NCBI RefSeq assembly: GCF_017377795.1
Contig: NZ_JAFRDR010000004.1
Location: 124,001 to 188,000 of the forward strand
DNA length: 64,000 nt
Source of the DNA: Williamsia soli
GTDB taxonomy: Bacteria; Actinomycetota; Actinomycetes; Mycobacteriales; Mycobacteriaceae
Reading direction: 5' to 3'
The notes under the pieces are model-generated. The model was not told the origin of the DNA. It was given only the letters and a program-made list of their open reading frames with translations, and searched no databases. Position numbers and translations under genes: made by a program. Shown here piece by piece: positions 43,084 through 53,922 of this stretch (positions within the stretch are counted from its first letter, which is position 1; every line of letters begins with the position of its first letter).

Positions 43084-44226
43084 TCAGACGTTGGTGTCGG
43101 CGGGACCCTGCGGCATCGGGATGATGATCACCCGATCATCGGTGGGGCCCGCGGTACCGGTCTGTTTGTTCACGGTGCCGACCTGGAACAGACCGGCGGG
43201 AACGGCGGTCAGGCGTCCGAGCGCACCGTAGCGCCGCTCCAGCACCGTGATGGGCTCGGCCGTGGTGGGCTTCTCCTCCGTCGGCGCGGTGATGGCCTGC
43301 AATCGCTGAGTCCTCGTCTGCGACACCATGATCACGCCGTTGACGGCCGCGCAGCCCGCGGTCTCGGGCTTGTCGGGCCAGGTCCACAGCGTGCGTCCGA
43401 CGCCGGTCGGGCTGATCAACTGCAGGCGATCCTCCGCAGGTGCCCGGTCGCTCAGGTACAGGGCGCCGGTGACCACGTCCGGACACAGCGCGGGATTCTG
43501 GCCGAGGCCGCTGGTGAGCACCCGCGGGGGAGTATTGCCCCCCGACGACAGATCGGTCACCGACAACAGTTTCCCGGCCAGTGAGCCCGGATCTGCGGCG
43601 GCAGCGGGATCGCCTGCGTCCCCGGTTGCCACCAGCAGTTCGCCCGGACTCTTGAAGTGGATTGTGCCCATGTTGCCGATGTCGCCCTTGGGGATACCGG
43701 TGAGAATCGGCTTCGGCACGTCGCCCGGGGCCAGCCGCACCACCCGGTTGTCGGTGGGGGTGGTGATGTACGCGTACATCAACTGGTCCTGCGCGTAGTC
43801 GGGGGAAGGTGTGAAGTCGAGCAGACCGCCGTCGCCCGAGGCGTCGACATCAAACGACGCGATGTCCACCGTCGGTCCACCCCGTTTGGTGCGGACGATC
43901 TTGCCGCTCGTGCGCTGGGCCACCACGGTCGACGTGGCGTCCGCGCTGGCAGCGATCAGACCGCTGGTCGCGTCCAAGCAGGTGGCGATCACGGTCGGGT
44001 CCGGATCGGGGCAGGGGCCGGTCGGGGCACCGGGATCCGCGCGAGGTGTGCTCGGCGGTGTCTGTTCCGGCTGCTGCATCGGGGGATTGATGTTCGTGGA
44101 GAACTCGCCGGCCTCTCGGTTCCGGTCCTGCTCGGCGAATCCGCCCGAACATCCGGTCATCACGACGGCGGCCGCCACCAGCATGATCACGATCCGCGCG
44201 ATCGCAGACCGGTGGGGCGTTGTCAT
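43084..44226 (-). CDS. lppZ: LppZ-like sugar-dehydrogenase/beta-propeller lipoprotein
   Basis: A 380-residue lipoprotein with lipobox MTGC near residue 25, a Pro-rich stretch and a propeller domain with LLDFTPSPDYAQDQLMYAYITT and HFKSPGELLVATGDAGD, as in Glu/sorbosone dehydrogenase-type lipoproteins. Catalytic activity is not shown by the sequence. The positional match is LppZ (Rv3006). It is convergent with gatB, one base apart. Confidence 0.85.
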   Translation of the reverse strand: MTTPHRSAIARIVIMLVAAAVVMTGCSGGFAEQDRNREAGEFSTNINPPMQQPEQTPPSTPRADPGAPTGPCPDPDPTVIATCLDATSGLIAASADATSTVVAQRTSGKIVRTKRGGPTVDIASFDVDASGDGGLLDFTPSPDYAQDQLMYAYITTPTDNRVVRLAPGDVPKPILTGIPKGDIGNMGTIHFKSPGELLVATGDAGDPAAAADPGSLAGKLLSVTDLSSGGNTPPRVLTSGLGQNPALCPDVVTGALYLSDRAPAEDRLQLISPTGVGRTLWTWPDKPETAGCAAVNGVIMVSQTRTQRLQAITAPTEEKPTTAEPITVLERRYGALGRLTAVPAGLFQVGTVNKQTGTAGPTDDRVIIIPMPQGPADTNV

Positions 44227-44326
44227 GGCGTCCACACTACTGATCTGGCGGGGCGAGACGTCTGATCGGGCGCGCCGTGGCCAGGGCAAGGATGCGTTCG
44301 ACCGACATGCCTCTAAGGTCACTAGG

Positions 44327-45412
44327 GTGACCGAACGAGATCCCGACGGCCAAGGGTCGAGCCCATACGACGAACCCACCGAACAGATCGAGTTGCCCGT
44401 GACGCGGGCAAGCGAGCCTTATCCGGCCGAAGGTGAGACCGGCGCCTACGGGTACGCCCCGTACCGGTCGAACAAGGCAGGCCAGGACGAAGCGGCCCGA
44501 TTCGATGAGGATCTCGAGGAGACCGAGCAGATCCCCACCCTGCGCAAGCAAGCGGTGGGCACTTCTCCTGGGAGCGCTTCTCCCGCGTCTACGTCTCGAG
44601 GGCCCAATCCCCCTGCAGGCGGCCCGGTCGTCCGCGACGACGTCGCCGATCAGGACACCGATGTCGTCGGTGCCCCATCTGCCCACACCACCCGGATCCC
44701 GGCGGGGGTCGTCGACCGCGACGACTTCCACCGCGAGCACGGACCTGCGCCGCGCTACGACGACGACGATGACTTCGCGCTGCGGGGCCCTGCCGAGCCG
44801 GAACCCATCGAACCACTCGTCACCGAGATTCCTGCCCGCCGCGGCACCCTCGATCTCGGGTTGTTGCTGCTTCGCGTCGGAGTCGGCCTCATAGCGATGG
44901 CACACGGAAGTCAAAAGCTGTTCGGTTGGTGGAATAGCCCGCGACTCAGCGGTTTCGAGGACTACCTCCTGAACGCCGCGAACACCAACATCGGATTCAG
45001 CTCGGACGCCGCGAAGCCTCTGGCGATCATCGGTGCTCTCTCGGAGACCATCGGCGGACTCATGTTGGTACTCGGGCTGCTGACCCCGATCGCGGGTTCG
45101 GCGGTGCTGGGCGTGATGACCGTCGCCGCGGCCTACAAGGCCACTCTCGCCGGGGGCGTCTGGTTCTTCGCCGCCGACCCCGACTTCACCGGCGGCGGTA
45201 TCGAGTACGAGTTGTTCCTCGGGCTCGCCGCGGCGGTCATCATCCTGACCGGGCCGGGCCGCATCTCACTCGACTTCGGACGCGGGTGGGCGACGAGACC
45301 GTTCATCGGTTCGGTCGCCTGGTTGGTCGTCGGCATCGCTGCGCCGGTCGTCATCTGGTTCCTCTTCAACGGCACCAACCCGTTCGAGTCACCGGGCAAC
45401 CCCGTCCCATAG
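44327..45412 (+). CDS. DoxX-family membrane protein
   Basis: A 361-residue protein: an acidic, disordered N-terminal half (PTEQIELPVT, DDDDDF) and a DoxX domain from ~185 with four membrane segments (LLLLRVGVGLIAMAHGSQKLFGW; SETIGGLMLVLGLLTPIAG). DoxX homologues affect oxidative-stress resistance in mycobacteria. The GTG at 44327 follows TAAGGT by 7 bases; upstream extensions would overlap the divergent lppZ gene and are rejected. Confidence 0.85.
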   Translation: MTERDPDGQGSSPYDEPTEQIELPVTRASEPYPAEGETGAYGYAPYRSNKAGQDEAARFDEDLEETEQIPTLRKQAVGTSPGSASPASTSRGPNPPAGGPVVRDDVADQDTDVVGAPSAHTTRIPAGVVDRDDFHREHGPAPRYDDDDDFALRGPAEPEPIEPLVTEIPARRGTLDLGLLLLRVGVGLIAMAHGSQKLFGWWNSPRLSGFEDYLLNAANTNIGFSSDAAKPLAIIGALSETIGGLMLVLGLLTPIAGSAVLGVMTVAAAYKATLAGGVWFFAADPDFTGGGIEYELFLGLAAAVIILTGPGRISLDFGRGWATRPFIGSVAWLVVGIAAPVVIWFLFNGTNPFESPGNPVP

Positions 45413-45479
45413 CCCGAAAGTGGTGGGTTCTGGCGACCGCGACCTGCGGAAACACTCGCCAGAACCCACCACAATCGGG
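45413..45479. repeat. Intergenic imperfect palindrome between the DoxX gene and ilvD
   Basis: Arms 45413-45436 and 45456-45479 are reverse complements with two or three mismatches; the core is GGTGGGTTCTGGCGA/TCGCCAGAACCCACC. It begins directly after the DoxX stop codon and ends directly before the ilvD stop codon, so both stops abut it. Confidence 0.75.
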
Positions 45480-47327
45480 TCAGTCGACCTGACGGACCGC
45501 ACCCTTGTCCGCCGAGGTGGCCAGCTTGGCGTAGGCGCGCAGAGCCGTGGTCACCTTGCGTTCGCGGTGCTCTTTCGGCTGCCACGGCCGTTCGGCGGCA
45601 TCCATCTTCGCGCGGCGGTCGGCGAGTACCTCGTCGTCGACGAGAACCTCGAGTTTGCGGGTCTTCACATCGATCAGGACCTGATCGCCGTCTTCGATGA
45701 GCCCGATGACCCCGCCCGCGGCGGCTTCAGGGGAGACGTGTCCGATCGAGAGTCCTGATGAGCCGCCCGAGAACCGGCCGTCGGTGACGAGCGCGCACTT
45801 CTTGCCCATGCCGGTGCCCTTCATGAACGCGGTCGGGTGCAGCATCTCCTGCATTCCGGGACCGCCCGCCGGGCCCTCATAGCGCACGACCAGGACCTCA
45901 CCGGCCTTGATGGTCTTGCTCAAGATCACCTGCACGGCCTCGTCCTGCGACTCCACAACCCGCGCCGGACCCTGGAAGTGCCAGAGGTCCTCGTCGATGC
46001 CGGCGGTCTTCAGCACGGCGCCGTCGACAGCGAGGTTGCCCTTGAGTACGCACAGGCCACCTTCGACGGTGTAGGCGTGTTCCAGGTCGCGAATGCATCC
46101 GCCCGCGGCGTCGGTGTCGAGGGAACTCCAGCGGTTCTCCGTCGAGAACGGGGTCGTGGTGCGCACCCCTCCCGGAGCGGCGTGGAACAGCTCGAGCGCC
46201 TCGTCGGTGGCGGTGCCGCTGCGGATGTCCCAATCGTCCAAGAACGTCGCGAGGGTGGGCGAGTGAACGGTACTCGCCGTGTCGTCGATGAGACCCGCGC
46301 GGCGCAGCTCGCCGAGGATGGCCGCGATTCCACCGGCCCGATGAACGTCTTCCATGTGGTAATCGGAGTTGGGGGAGACCTTAGACAGGCACGGGACCTT
46401 GCGGCTGATGTCGTCGATGACTCCGAGGTCAAAGCCCTCGACCTCACCCTCCTGTGCGGCGGCGAGCACGTGCAGGACGGTGTTGGTGGATCCACCCATG
46501 GCGACATCGAGGGCCATGGCGTTCCGGAAGGCGGTGGGCGTGGCGATGTTTCGGGGGAGCACCGACTCGTCGTCATCGCGGTAGTAACGCAGCGCCGCCT
46601 CGACGATCACCTGGCCTGCCTTGGTGAACAGTCCCCGTCGCGCTTCATGCGTGGCCAGTGTCGAACCGTTGCCCGGTAGCGCCAGACCCAGGGCCTCGGT
46701 CAGGCAGTTCATCGAGTTGGCCGTGAACATGCCCGAACACGATCCACAGGTGGGGCATGCCGCGAGCTCGACTTCGCGGAGGGCGGCCTCGTCGACAGCG
46801 TCGTTGGCCGACGCGGAGATCGAGGTGATCAGGTCCGAGGACGGATGGACGGTGCCATCGACGACCACGGCCTTGCCGGCCTCCATCGGCCCGCCGGACA
46901 CGAACACGGTGGGGACATTGAGCCGCATCGCGGCATTGAGCATCCCGGGGGTGATCTTGTCGCAGTTCGAGATACAGACCAGGGCGTCGGCGGTGTGCGC
47001 GTTCACCATGTATTCGACGGAGTCCGCGATGATCTCGCGGCTCGGAAGCGAGTAGAGCATCCCGTCGTGGCCCATCGCGATCCCGTCGTCGACGGCGATC
47101 GTGTGGAACTCCCGGGGCACACCACCGGCGGCCCGAACCGCGTCGGCGACGATCTCACCGACATCCTTGAGGTGGACGTGGCCGGGTACGAACTGGGTGT
47201 ACGAATTCGCAATCGCGACAATCGGTTTGCCGAAGTCGTCGTCGGTCATGCCGGTGGCGCGCCAGAGCGAGCGCGCTCCGGCTGCGTTACGACCGACGGT
47301 GGTTGTGCGTGACCTCAACTGCGGCAT
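45480..47327 (-). CDS. ilvD: Dihydroxy-acid dehydratase
   Basis: Third common step of valine/isoleucine synthesis. The 615-residue protein is the long Escherichia coli type ([35 protein letters not shown]), with C122 ([10 protein letters not shown]124) and C194/C197 ([10 protein letters not shown]). These positions correspond to the [4Fe-4S] class; M. tuberculosis IlvD (Rv0189c) is a shorter form at another locus. ATG at 47327. It faces DoxX and lies upstream of ilvBNC in opposite direction. Confidence 0.95.
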   Translation of the reverse strand: MPQLRSRTTTVGRNAAGARSLWRATGMTDDDFGKPIVAIANSYTQFVPGHVHLKDVGEIVADAVRAAGGVPREFHTIAVDDGIAMGHDGMLYSLPSREIIADSVEYMVNAHTADALVCISNCDKITPGMLNAAMRLNVPTVFVSGGPMEAGKAVVVDGTVHPSSDLITSISASANDAVDEAALREVELAACPTCGSCSGMFTANSMNCLTEALGLALPGNGSTLATHEARRGLFTKAGQVIVEAALRYYRDDDESVLPRNIATPTAFRNAMALDVAMGGSTNTVLHVLAAAQEGEVEGFDLGVIDDISRKVPCLSKVSPNSDYHMEDVHRAGGIAAILGELRRAGLIDDTASTVHSPTLATFLDDWDIRSGTATDEALELFHAAPGGVRTTTPFSTENRWSSLDTDAAGGCIRDLEHAYTVEGGLCVLKGNLAVDGAVLKTAGIDEDLWHFQGPARVVESQDEAVQVILSKTIKAGEVLVVRYEGPAGGPGMQEMLHPTAFMKGTGMGKKCALVTDGRFSGGSSGLSIGHVSPEAAAGGVIGLIEDGDQVLIDVKTRKLEVLVDDEVLADRRAKMDAAERPWQPKEHRERKVTTALRAYAKLATSADKGAVRQVD

Positions 47328-47401
47328 GGCTATTCGTTCCTCGACTGGCTCGGGTCGACTCCGCCCACGGGCTGCGCGGGGGAGAACTTGCGCAGTTCAG
47401 G

Positions 47402-47977
47402 CTACTCCGAGGCCTTGTCGATGCCTTTGTCGACGTCCTTGCCGGCCAGATCGGTTGGCCTGGTCGAGCTCTGCTGCGGTGCGGCGGGATCGGGAGCGGT
47501 GCCCGATTTCGGTGTCGGCACGGACTTGTCCGTCGCCTTCTTCGGCGGCGCCTCGACGTCGATGCGTTCGGCGTCGGGACTGTCGATGGCGTAGGGATCA
47601 GGAATGCGACCGCGGCTTGCGGCCGACAGTCGCGGCAGATCCCGGAAACTGATGGCGGGCAGGATGAGATGCGATTTGTCGTCCAGTACGGCGCGGACGG
47701 CACCCCAACGCGGGAACTGCAGCCCTGAGATCTGGTCCCACGTCGCTGACCTGCGTCCGCGCAGCGTCACCGATGTCACGCCGTCCTCGGTCACGATGGT
47801 GCGCAGGCGTCGCACCCAGATGGCCACCACGATCGGAAGGGCCAGCGTCCAGCCGAGGTAGGGCAGTGACACACCTGCCAGTACGAGCGCGGACACACCC
47901 ATCATGAAGACGGCGAAGTACGCGATCGGGTGAATGCGGAACTCCGCGGGCAACTCGATGGCTTGGGGTTCAGACAC
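47402..47977 (-). CDS. cfp6: PH-domain membrane protein (Cfp6-like)
   Basis: A 191-residue protein with two N-terminal membrane helices (residues ~20-55), then a bacterial PH-like domain (TIVTEDGVTSVTLRGRR, WGAVRAVLDDKSHLILPAISF) and a Pro/Lys-rich tail. It corresponds to Rv3004/Cfp6, next to ilvB1 in M. tuberculosis. The GTG start at 47977 is 101 bases from the ilv leader peptide. Function unknown. Confidence 0.82.
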   Translation of the reverse strand: MSEPQAIELPAEFRIHPIAYFAVFMMGVSALVLAGVSLPYLGWTLALPIVVAIWVRRLRTIVTEDGVTSVTLRGRRSATWDQISGLQFPRWGAVRAVLDDKSHLILPAISFRDLPRLSAASRGRIPDPYAIDSPDAERIDVEAPPKKATDKSVPTPKSGTAPDPAAPQQSSTRPTDLAGKDVDKGIDKASE

Positions 47978-48037
47978 GCCGCCATTGTTTCATCCCGCAG
48001 GGGGTGTCCCATCATGTGGGATACGAGATGGTCAAGT

Positions 48038-48067
48038 TTGACTCACTGCAGCACACAGTCCTAGCCT
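48038..48067 (+). promoter_or_regulatory. Promoter of the ilvBNC leader
   Basis: TTGACT (48038-48043) and TAGCCT (48062-48067) are spaced by 18 bases. The predicted start point is near 48074, only a few bases before the leader peptide start. Confidence 0.7.
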
Positions 48068-48078
48068 GGCTCACTGTG

Positions 48079-48123
48079 ATGCAAAAACAGATTCTCGTAC
48101 TCGGCCGGCGCGTCAACGCCTGA
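48079..48123 (+). CDS. ilvBNC leader peptide
   Basis: A 14-codon open frame, MQKQILVLGRRVNA, ending in TGA. It has four consecutive branched-chain codons (Ile-Leu-Val-Leu) and one more Val. It lies between a promoter and a terminator hairpin ahead of ilvB, as in the known ilvBNC attenuator of Corynebacterium glutamicum. A GTG one codon earlier is also possible. Too short for standard gene calling. Confidence 0.8.
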   Translation: MQKQILVLGRRVNA

Positions 48124-48160
48124 CCGAGTACAACGAGTACTCACAAAGCATCGACGCGCC

Positions 48161-48194
48161 ACCCTCGCACAGCACCTGCTGTCGGGGGTTTTTT
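48161..48194 (+). terminator. ilvBNC attenuator terminator
   Basis: ACCCTCG plus ACAGCA (48161-48174, C48168 bulged) pairs with TGCTGT and CGGGGGT (48177-48189), then six T residues follow. Upstream, GTACTCGG (48097-48104) can pair with CCGAGTAC (48124-48131), and GGCGCGTC (48107-48114) with GACGCGCC (48153-48160), giving alternative folds that ribosome position over the leader codons could choose between. Confidence 0.75.
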
Positions 48195-48249
48195 GTTGTC
48201 CACCGACGTGCGCGGCCCAGGCCGCAGCGTCAGAGCAGAGGGAAGTGCA

Positions 48250-50264
48250 GTGAGCGCACCAGCAGCACGCACCCAGCCGGGGTCGCACCCAGGCGGTCCG
48301 GGATCGCAGCAGGCCAAAGGGCCCGCAGCGCCGCGGCGCCAGTCAGGTAACGGCTCGCCAGTAACTGCGGCCGCGGCCGCAACCCGGCGCACGGTGGCGC
48401 CGGAACGTGTCAGCGGCGCGAAGGCGGTAGTGCGCGCCCTCGAAGAGCTCGGCGTCACCTCTGTGTTCGGTATTCCCGGCGGCGCAGTGCTGCCGGTCTA
48501 CGACCCGCTCCTCGACTCCGAGCAGGTCCGCCATATTCTCGTCCGCCACGAGCAGGGCGCGGGTCACGCGGCCACCGGGTACGCGCAGGCGACCGGTCGC
48601 GTCGGAGTGTGCATCGCGACCTCGGGTCCCGGTGCCACCAACCTGGTGACCCCGCTCGCGGACGCCCAGATGGACTCGGTTCCCGTCGTCGCGATCACCG
48701 GCCAGGTGGGTCGCTCGCTCATCGGGACCGACGCTTTCCAGGAGGCCGACATCTCCGGCATCACGATGCCGGTGACCAAGCACAACTTCCTCGTCAACAA
48801 CGGCGCCGAGATCGCCAAGGTGATGGCCGAAGCTTTCTACATCGCCGAAAGTGGCCGTCCCGGTGCGGTTTTGGTGGACATCCCCAAGGACGTGCTGCAG
48901 GCGCAGACCACGTTCTCGTGGCCGCCCCAGCTCGACCTGCCGGGCTACCGGCCCGTCACCAAACCGCACGGCAAGCAGGTTCGCGAGGCGGCGCGGCTCA
49001 TCGCGGCAGCCACCTCACCGGTGCTGTACGTCGGCGGCGGGGTCATCAAGGCCAACGCCTCCGAACAACTCCTCGAACTCGCAGAACTGACAGGCGTCCC
49101 CGTGGTCACCACCCTCATGGCCCGCGGCGCTTTCCCGGACAGCCACAAGCAACATCTGGGAATGCCAGGAATGCACGGCACCGTCGCCGCGGTGGCCGCG
49201 CTGCAACGAAGCGATCTGCTGATCACCCTCGGCGCGCGCTTCGATGACCGCGTCACCGGCATGCTCGACTCGTTCGCCCCGGACGCCAAGGTGATCCACG
49301 CGGACATCGATCCCGCCGAAATCGGCAAGAACCGGCACGCAGACGTCCCCATCGTGGGCGACTGCGGCGCGGTGATCTCCGAATTGGTCGAGGCGGTGCG
49401 CGACGAGCGCGCCACCACCACCGCGGCGCCCGACCTGAGCACCTGGTGGTCGTACCTCGACGGGATCCAGCGGACCTACCCGCTGAGCTACGACCGTCCC
49501 GCGGACGGTTCGATGTCGCCGGAGTTCGTCATCTCGGCGATCGGCAAGGCTGCCGGGCCCGACGCGATCTACTGTTCCGGTGTCGGACAGCACCAGATGT
49601 GGGCGGCGCAGTTCATCTCGTACGAGAAGCCACGAACCTGGCTCAACTCGGGGGGACTGGGCACCATGGGATACGCGGTGCCCGCCGCCATGGGCGCCAA
49701 GCAGGGCATGCCCGACACCGAGGTGTGGGCCATCGACGGCGACGGCTGCTTCCAGATGACCAATCAGGAACTGGCCACCTGCGCCATCGAAGGCATCCCC
49801 ATCAAGGTCGCCGTCATCAACAACGGCAACCTGGGCATGGTCCGGCAGTGGCAGACCCTCTTCTACGAGGAGCGGTACTCCAACACGAATCTGTCGACCC
49901 ACAACACCGAGTCATCGGTGCGCATCCCGGACTTCCTGAAGCTTGCCGAAGCGCTCGGCTGTGTCGGATTGCGGTGTGAGCGTGAGGAAGACGTCGACGC
50001 CGTGCTCGCCGAAGCGCGTGCCATCAACGACCGCCCGGTCGTGATCGACTTCGTCGTCGGTGCCGACGCACAGGTGTGGCCGATGGTCGCCGCCGGCACC
50101 GGCAACGACGAGATCATGGCCGCCCGTGGCATCCGTCCGCTGTTCGACGACGATGCCGAAGCGTCCACCGAGCCCGGTCAGGATCCCCAGGCCACCGCCG
50201 GCAATGTCCGCGGGGTCGAAGCGGTCGGTTCGCAGCGCGAATCCGACGAGAAAGGCGAGCAGCA

Positions 50265-50268
<4 letters not shown>
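48250..50268 (+). CDS. ilvB: Acetolactate synthase catalytic subunit
   Basis: TPP enzyme that condenses pyruvate with pyruvate or 2-oxobutyrate. The TPP-activating glutamate is E101 ([13 protein letters not shown]), and the C-terminal [15 protein letters not shown] and [16 protein letters not shown] hold the pyrophosphate and Mg. The 672-residue protein has ~50 extra disordered residues at each end. The GTG at 48250 follows GAGGGAA; the attenuator lies ahead of it. The stop overlaps the ilvN start (GTGA). Confidence 0.96.
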
Positions 50269-51852
<1,584 letters not shown>

Positions 51853-51878
51853 TACCAGCAGCTCTGAGCTTCACCACT

Positions 51879-51908
51879 CAAACCCCGGACCGTTAGGTCC
51901 GGGGTTTG
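51879..51908 (+). terminator. Terminator after ilvC
   Basis: Thirteen-base arms CAAACCCCGGACC and its perfect reverse complement surround GTTA, with a pyrimidine-rich CTTCTTT tract after it. It closes the ilvBNC operon. Confidence 0.9.
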
Positions 51909-51931
51909 CTTCTTTAAAACTGACACCGCCC

Positions 51932-52020
51932 GTGTGCGGCCCGCGTGCTCTGGACGGAGGAGCGAGGGAGCGCAGCGACTGAGTCGACGGAGGAAGAGCA
52001 CGCGATAAAGGGCCGCACAC
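51932..52020. repeat. Large inverted repeat after ilvC
   Basis: GTGTGCGGCC...CGCGTGCTCT (51932-51951) is the reverse complement of 51995-52020 apart from six extra bases (ATAAAG) in the right arm. The centre holds the repetitive GAGCGAGGGAGCGCAGCGAC-type sequence often seen in dispersed actinobacterial repeats. No open frame makes sense here. Confidence 0.7.
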
Positions 52021-52050
52021 CCCGCGTAGCGAAGCGGAGCGAAAAGACAC

Positions 52051-52180
52051 AGCTGGTGACCCGACTGCTCACTCAGACACAGCAGGTGACGGGCCTGCTC
52101 ACTCAGACACAGCAGGTGACGGGCCTGCTCACTCAGACACAGCTGGTGACCTGACTGCTCACACAGCCACAACGGGTGAC
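52051..52180. repeat. 30-bp tandem repeat (VNTR)
   Basis: Units start at 52051, 52081, 52111 and 52141, each 30 bases. Units 2 and 3 are identical, units 1 and 4 differ at a few bases, and a decayed fifth unit follows at 52171. Each contains GGTGAC and CTGCTCAC. The rest of the 340-base gap between ilvC and the protease gene holds only the ilvC terminator and the inverted repeat. Both strands read as repetitive peptides, with no sign of a real gene. Confidence 0.9.
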
Positions 52181-52193
52181 ACGGCCACCTGAC

Positions 52194-52859
52194 TCACGCC
52201 AACCGAAACCCTGTGATCCCTCGGGCTCTTAGATCCCTGAATATCGGGCCGATGTTGGTTCCCTTTTCCGGGCCCGCACAGGCGACTTCGAAGTACGCAT
52301 TGACCATGCCGACGAGTCGGTCGCCGAGCACCACCGGAGCGCCGGAGTCGCCTTCGATGACACACATCTGCGATATGTGGACCTCATGGCCGGAGATCCA
52401 GACGACGCCGCAGGTGTGTCCGGTGGTCCGGCCGTCCTTGCAGGCGATGTCAGGGAATCGCGGCGGCGCCATCTGAACCGAATCGATGGTCACCCGGCCC
52501 ACCGTTCGAAGGGGTTCGACACGGCGCTCGTCGAATCGGATCAGCGCGTAGTCGAGGTCGGTGTCGACCTCCGCGATCACGCCGAGTGGGTGCTTCACCG
52601 GCCACAGTTCCGACAGGACCGATTGCCCCGGGTCCCCGCAGTGACCGGCGGTGAGACCGATCAGGTTGCCGTCCTGATCATGGCCGATGGTGGTCAGCGT
52701 GCAGATGGCCGCAGTGCCGTCCCACTGCTCGATCACGATCCCGGTGCCGCCGCCGAGCGGTGCCTTCGCGTGGGCGGGGATCGCGGCGGCGGGAGTGATT
52801 GCGGAACCGGTCAGCACGGCGAGTGCGCCGATCAGTGCCACTACCGCCCTGCGGACCAT
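52194..52859 (-). CDS. Secreted trypsin-like serine protease, copy A
   Basis: Chymotrypsin-fold (S1) protease of 221 residues with a signal peptide (to about 26). H73 (TAGHC), D103 (DLDYALI) and S172 (EGDSGAP) form the triad; C53/C74, C140/C150 and C166/C194 may pair as three disulfides. There is no large propeptide. Its paralogue lies 110 bases upstream on the same strand. The ATG at 52859 is the first start that gives the signal peptide. Confidence 0.88.
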   Translation of the reverse strand: MVRRAVVALIGALAVLTGSAITPAAAIPAHAKAPLGGGTGIVIEQWDGTAAICTLTTIGHDQDGNLIGLTAGHCGDPGQSVLSELWPVKHPLGVIAEVDTDLDYALIRFDERRVEPLRTVGRVTIDSVQMAPPRFPDIACKDGRTTGHTCGVVWISGHEVHISQMCVIEGDSGAPVVLGDRLVGMVNAYFEVACAGPEKGTNIGPIFRDLRARGITGFRLA

Positions 52860-52969
52860 TGGTTTCTCGATTCCCGACGCCGGCCCCGAAGGAGCGGGGG
52901 TGTGATGACCGTAACCGAGGCAGAAGGAGATTGCGGGTTGTCCGGGACGGCAGCCGAAAGAGAATCCGA

Positions 52970-53632
52970 TCAGAAGACGCGGAAGCCCTCGACGCCGCGT
53001 TTGGGCAGGTCCGTCAGGATCGGCCGGATGTTGGTGCCTGTCTCGGGGCCGATGCATCCGACGAAGTAGTAGGCGTTCACCATGCCGATGAGTCTGTCGC
53101 CGACGACGACCGGACTTCCGGAGTCTCCCTCGGTGACGCAGATCTGGCTGATGTGCTCGACGCCGTTGGAAAACCAGGTGACGCCACAGGTGTTGCCGGT
53201 GGTCCGGCCTTCTTTGCACGCGATGGCTCCGAAGTTGGGAGGCGTGGTCTGCACGCCGCGGATGGTCACACCACCGACCGTCCGGGTGGGGACGACCTTG
53301 TCCTGGTCGAACGAGATGACCGCGTAATCGAGTTTGTGGTTGGAGAAGGTGATGCGACCGAGCACGCCGCGGTTCTGTTGCTGTTCGGAGGCGACGCGCT
53401 GGCCGCCTTCGCCACAATGGGCTGCCGTCAAGCCGTACAACCCGCCCTTGTTGTCATAGCCGATGGTCGTCAGTGTGCACGCCGACGCACTGTTGCCACC
53501 TCTGAGGACGAGGATTCCCGACCCGCCGCCCAGCGCCACCTTCGACGGAGCCGCGGCTGCGGTGCTCACCCCGCTGAGCAGGAGAGCGACAGTCGCGAGT
53601 GCCGCGCACAGAGCGAGCAGTTTCCTGAGCAT
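52970..53632 (-). CDS. Secreted trypsin-like serine protease, copy B
   Basis: Paralogue of copy A (220 residues), sharing APSKVALGGGSG-like N termini, RTTGNTCGV and the GTNIRPI region. Signal peptide to about 28, then H72, D102 and S171. The two genes probably arose by tandem duplication; the N-terminal and C-terminal halves differ throughout, so the duplication is old. M. tuberculosis has no such pair between ilvC and serA1. Confidence 0.88.
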   Translation of the reverse strand: MLRKLLALCAALATVALLLSGVSTAAAAPSKVALGGGSGILVLRGGNSASACTLTTIGYDNKGGLYGLTAAHCGEGGQRVASEQQQNRGVLGRITFSNHKLDYAVISFDQDKVVPTRTVGGVTIRGVQTTPPNFGAIACKEGRTTGNTCGVTWFSNGVEHISQICVTEGDSGSPVVVGDRLIGMVNAYYFVGCIGPETGTNIRPILTDLPKRGVEGFRVF

Positions 53633-53922
53633 TCGATCCCCAATTCGTATACGGGCGTCCTCGTGGATCGCGGCATCAACGGTCGAACTGTGCTGCGTTC
53701 CGTCCCCCGGCCCGGTTGCAATATAACGGTAATGCATGTCACATACCGGCGGTTTACCTCGGAGCGAATCGTTATGCAGCATCGGCGCAGGTCCGCGCGT
53801 TCTGCGAGCAAGAGGCCGGGGGCGAACGCACCGCGGGCGGCCACTAAGCTGATCGCTGGAGTTGCCACCATCGTGAGTCCGGCGTAATGCGCCGGACATT
53901 GCCTGACCGCAGGAGAAAAACC

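Noticed and set aside
52051-52200. Possible CRISPR array
   Set aside because: Units are adjacent without spacers and no cas gene is near; it is a tandem repeat.
53773-53887. Small basic frame of 37 residues (MQHRRRSARS...) directly before serA
   Set aside because: It ends close to serA but has no conserved motif and only a weak ribosome binding site; may be chance.
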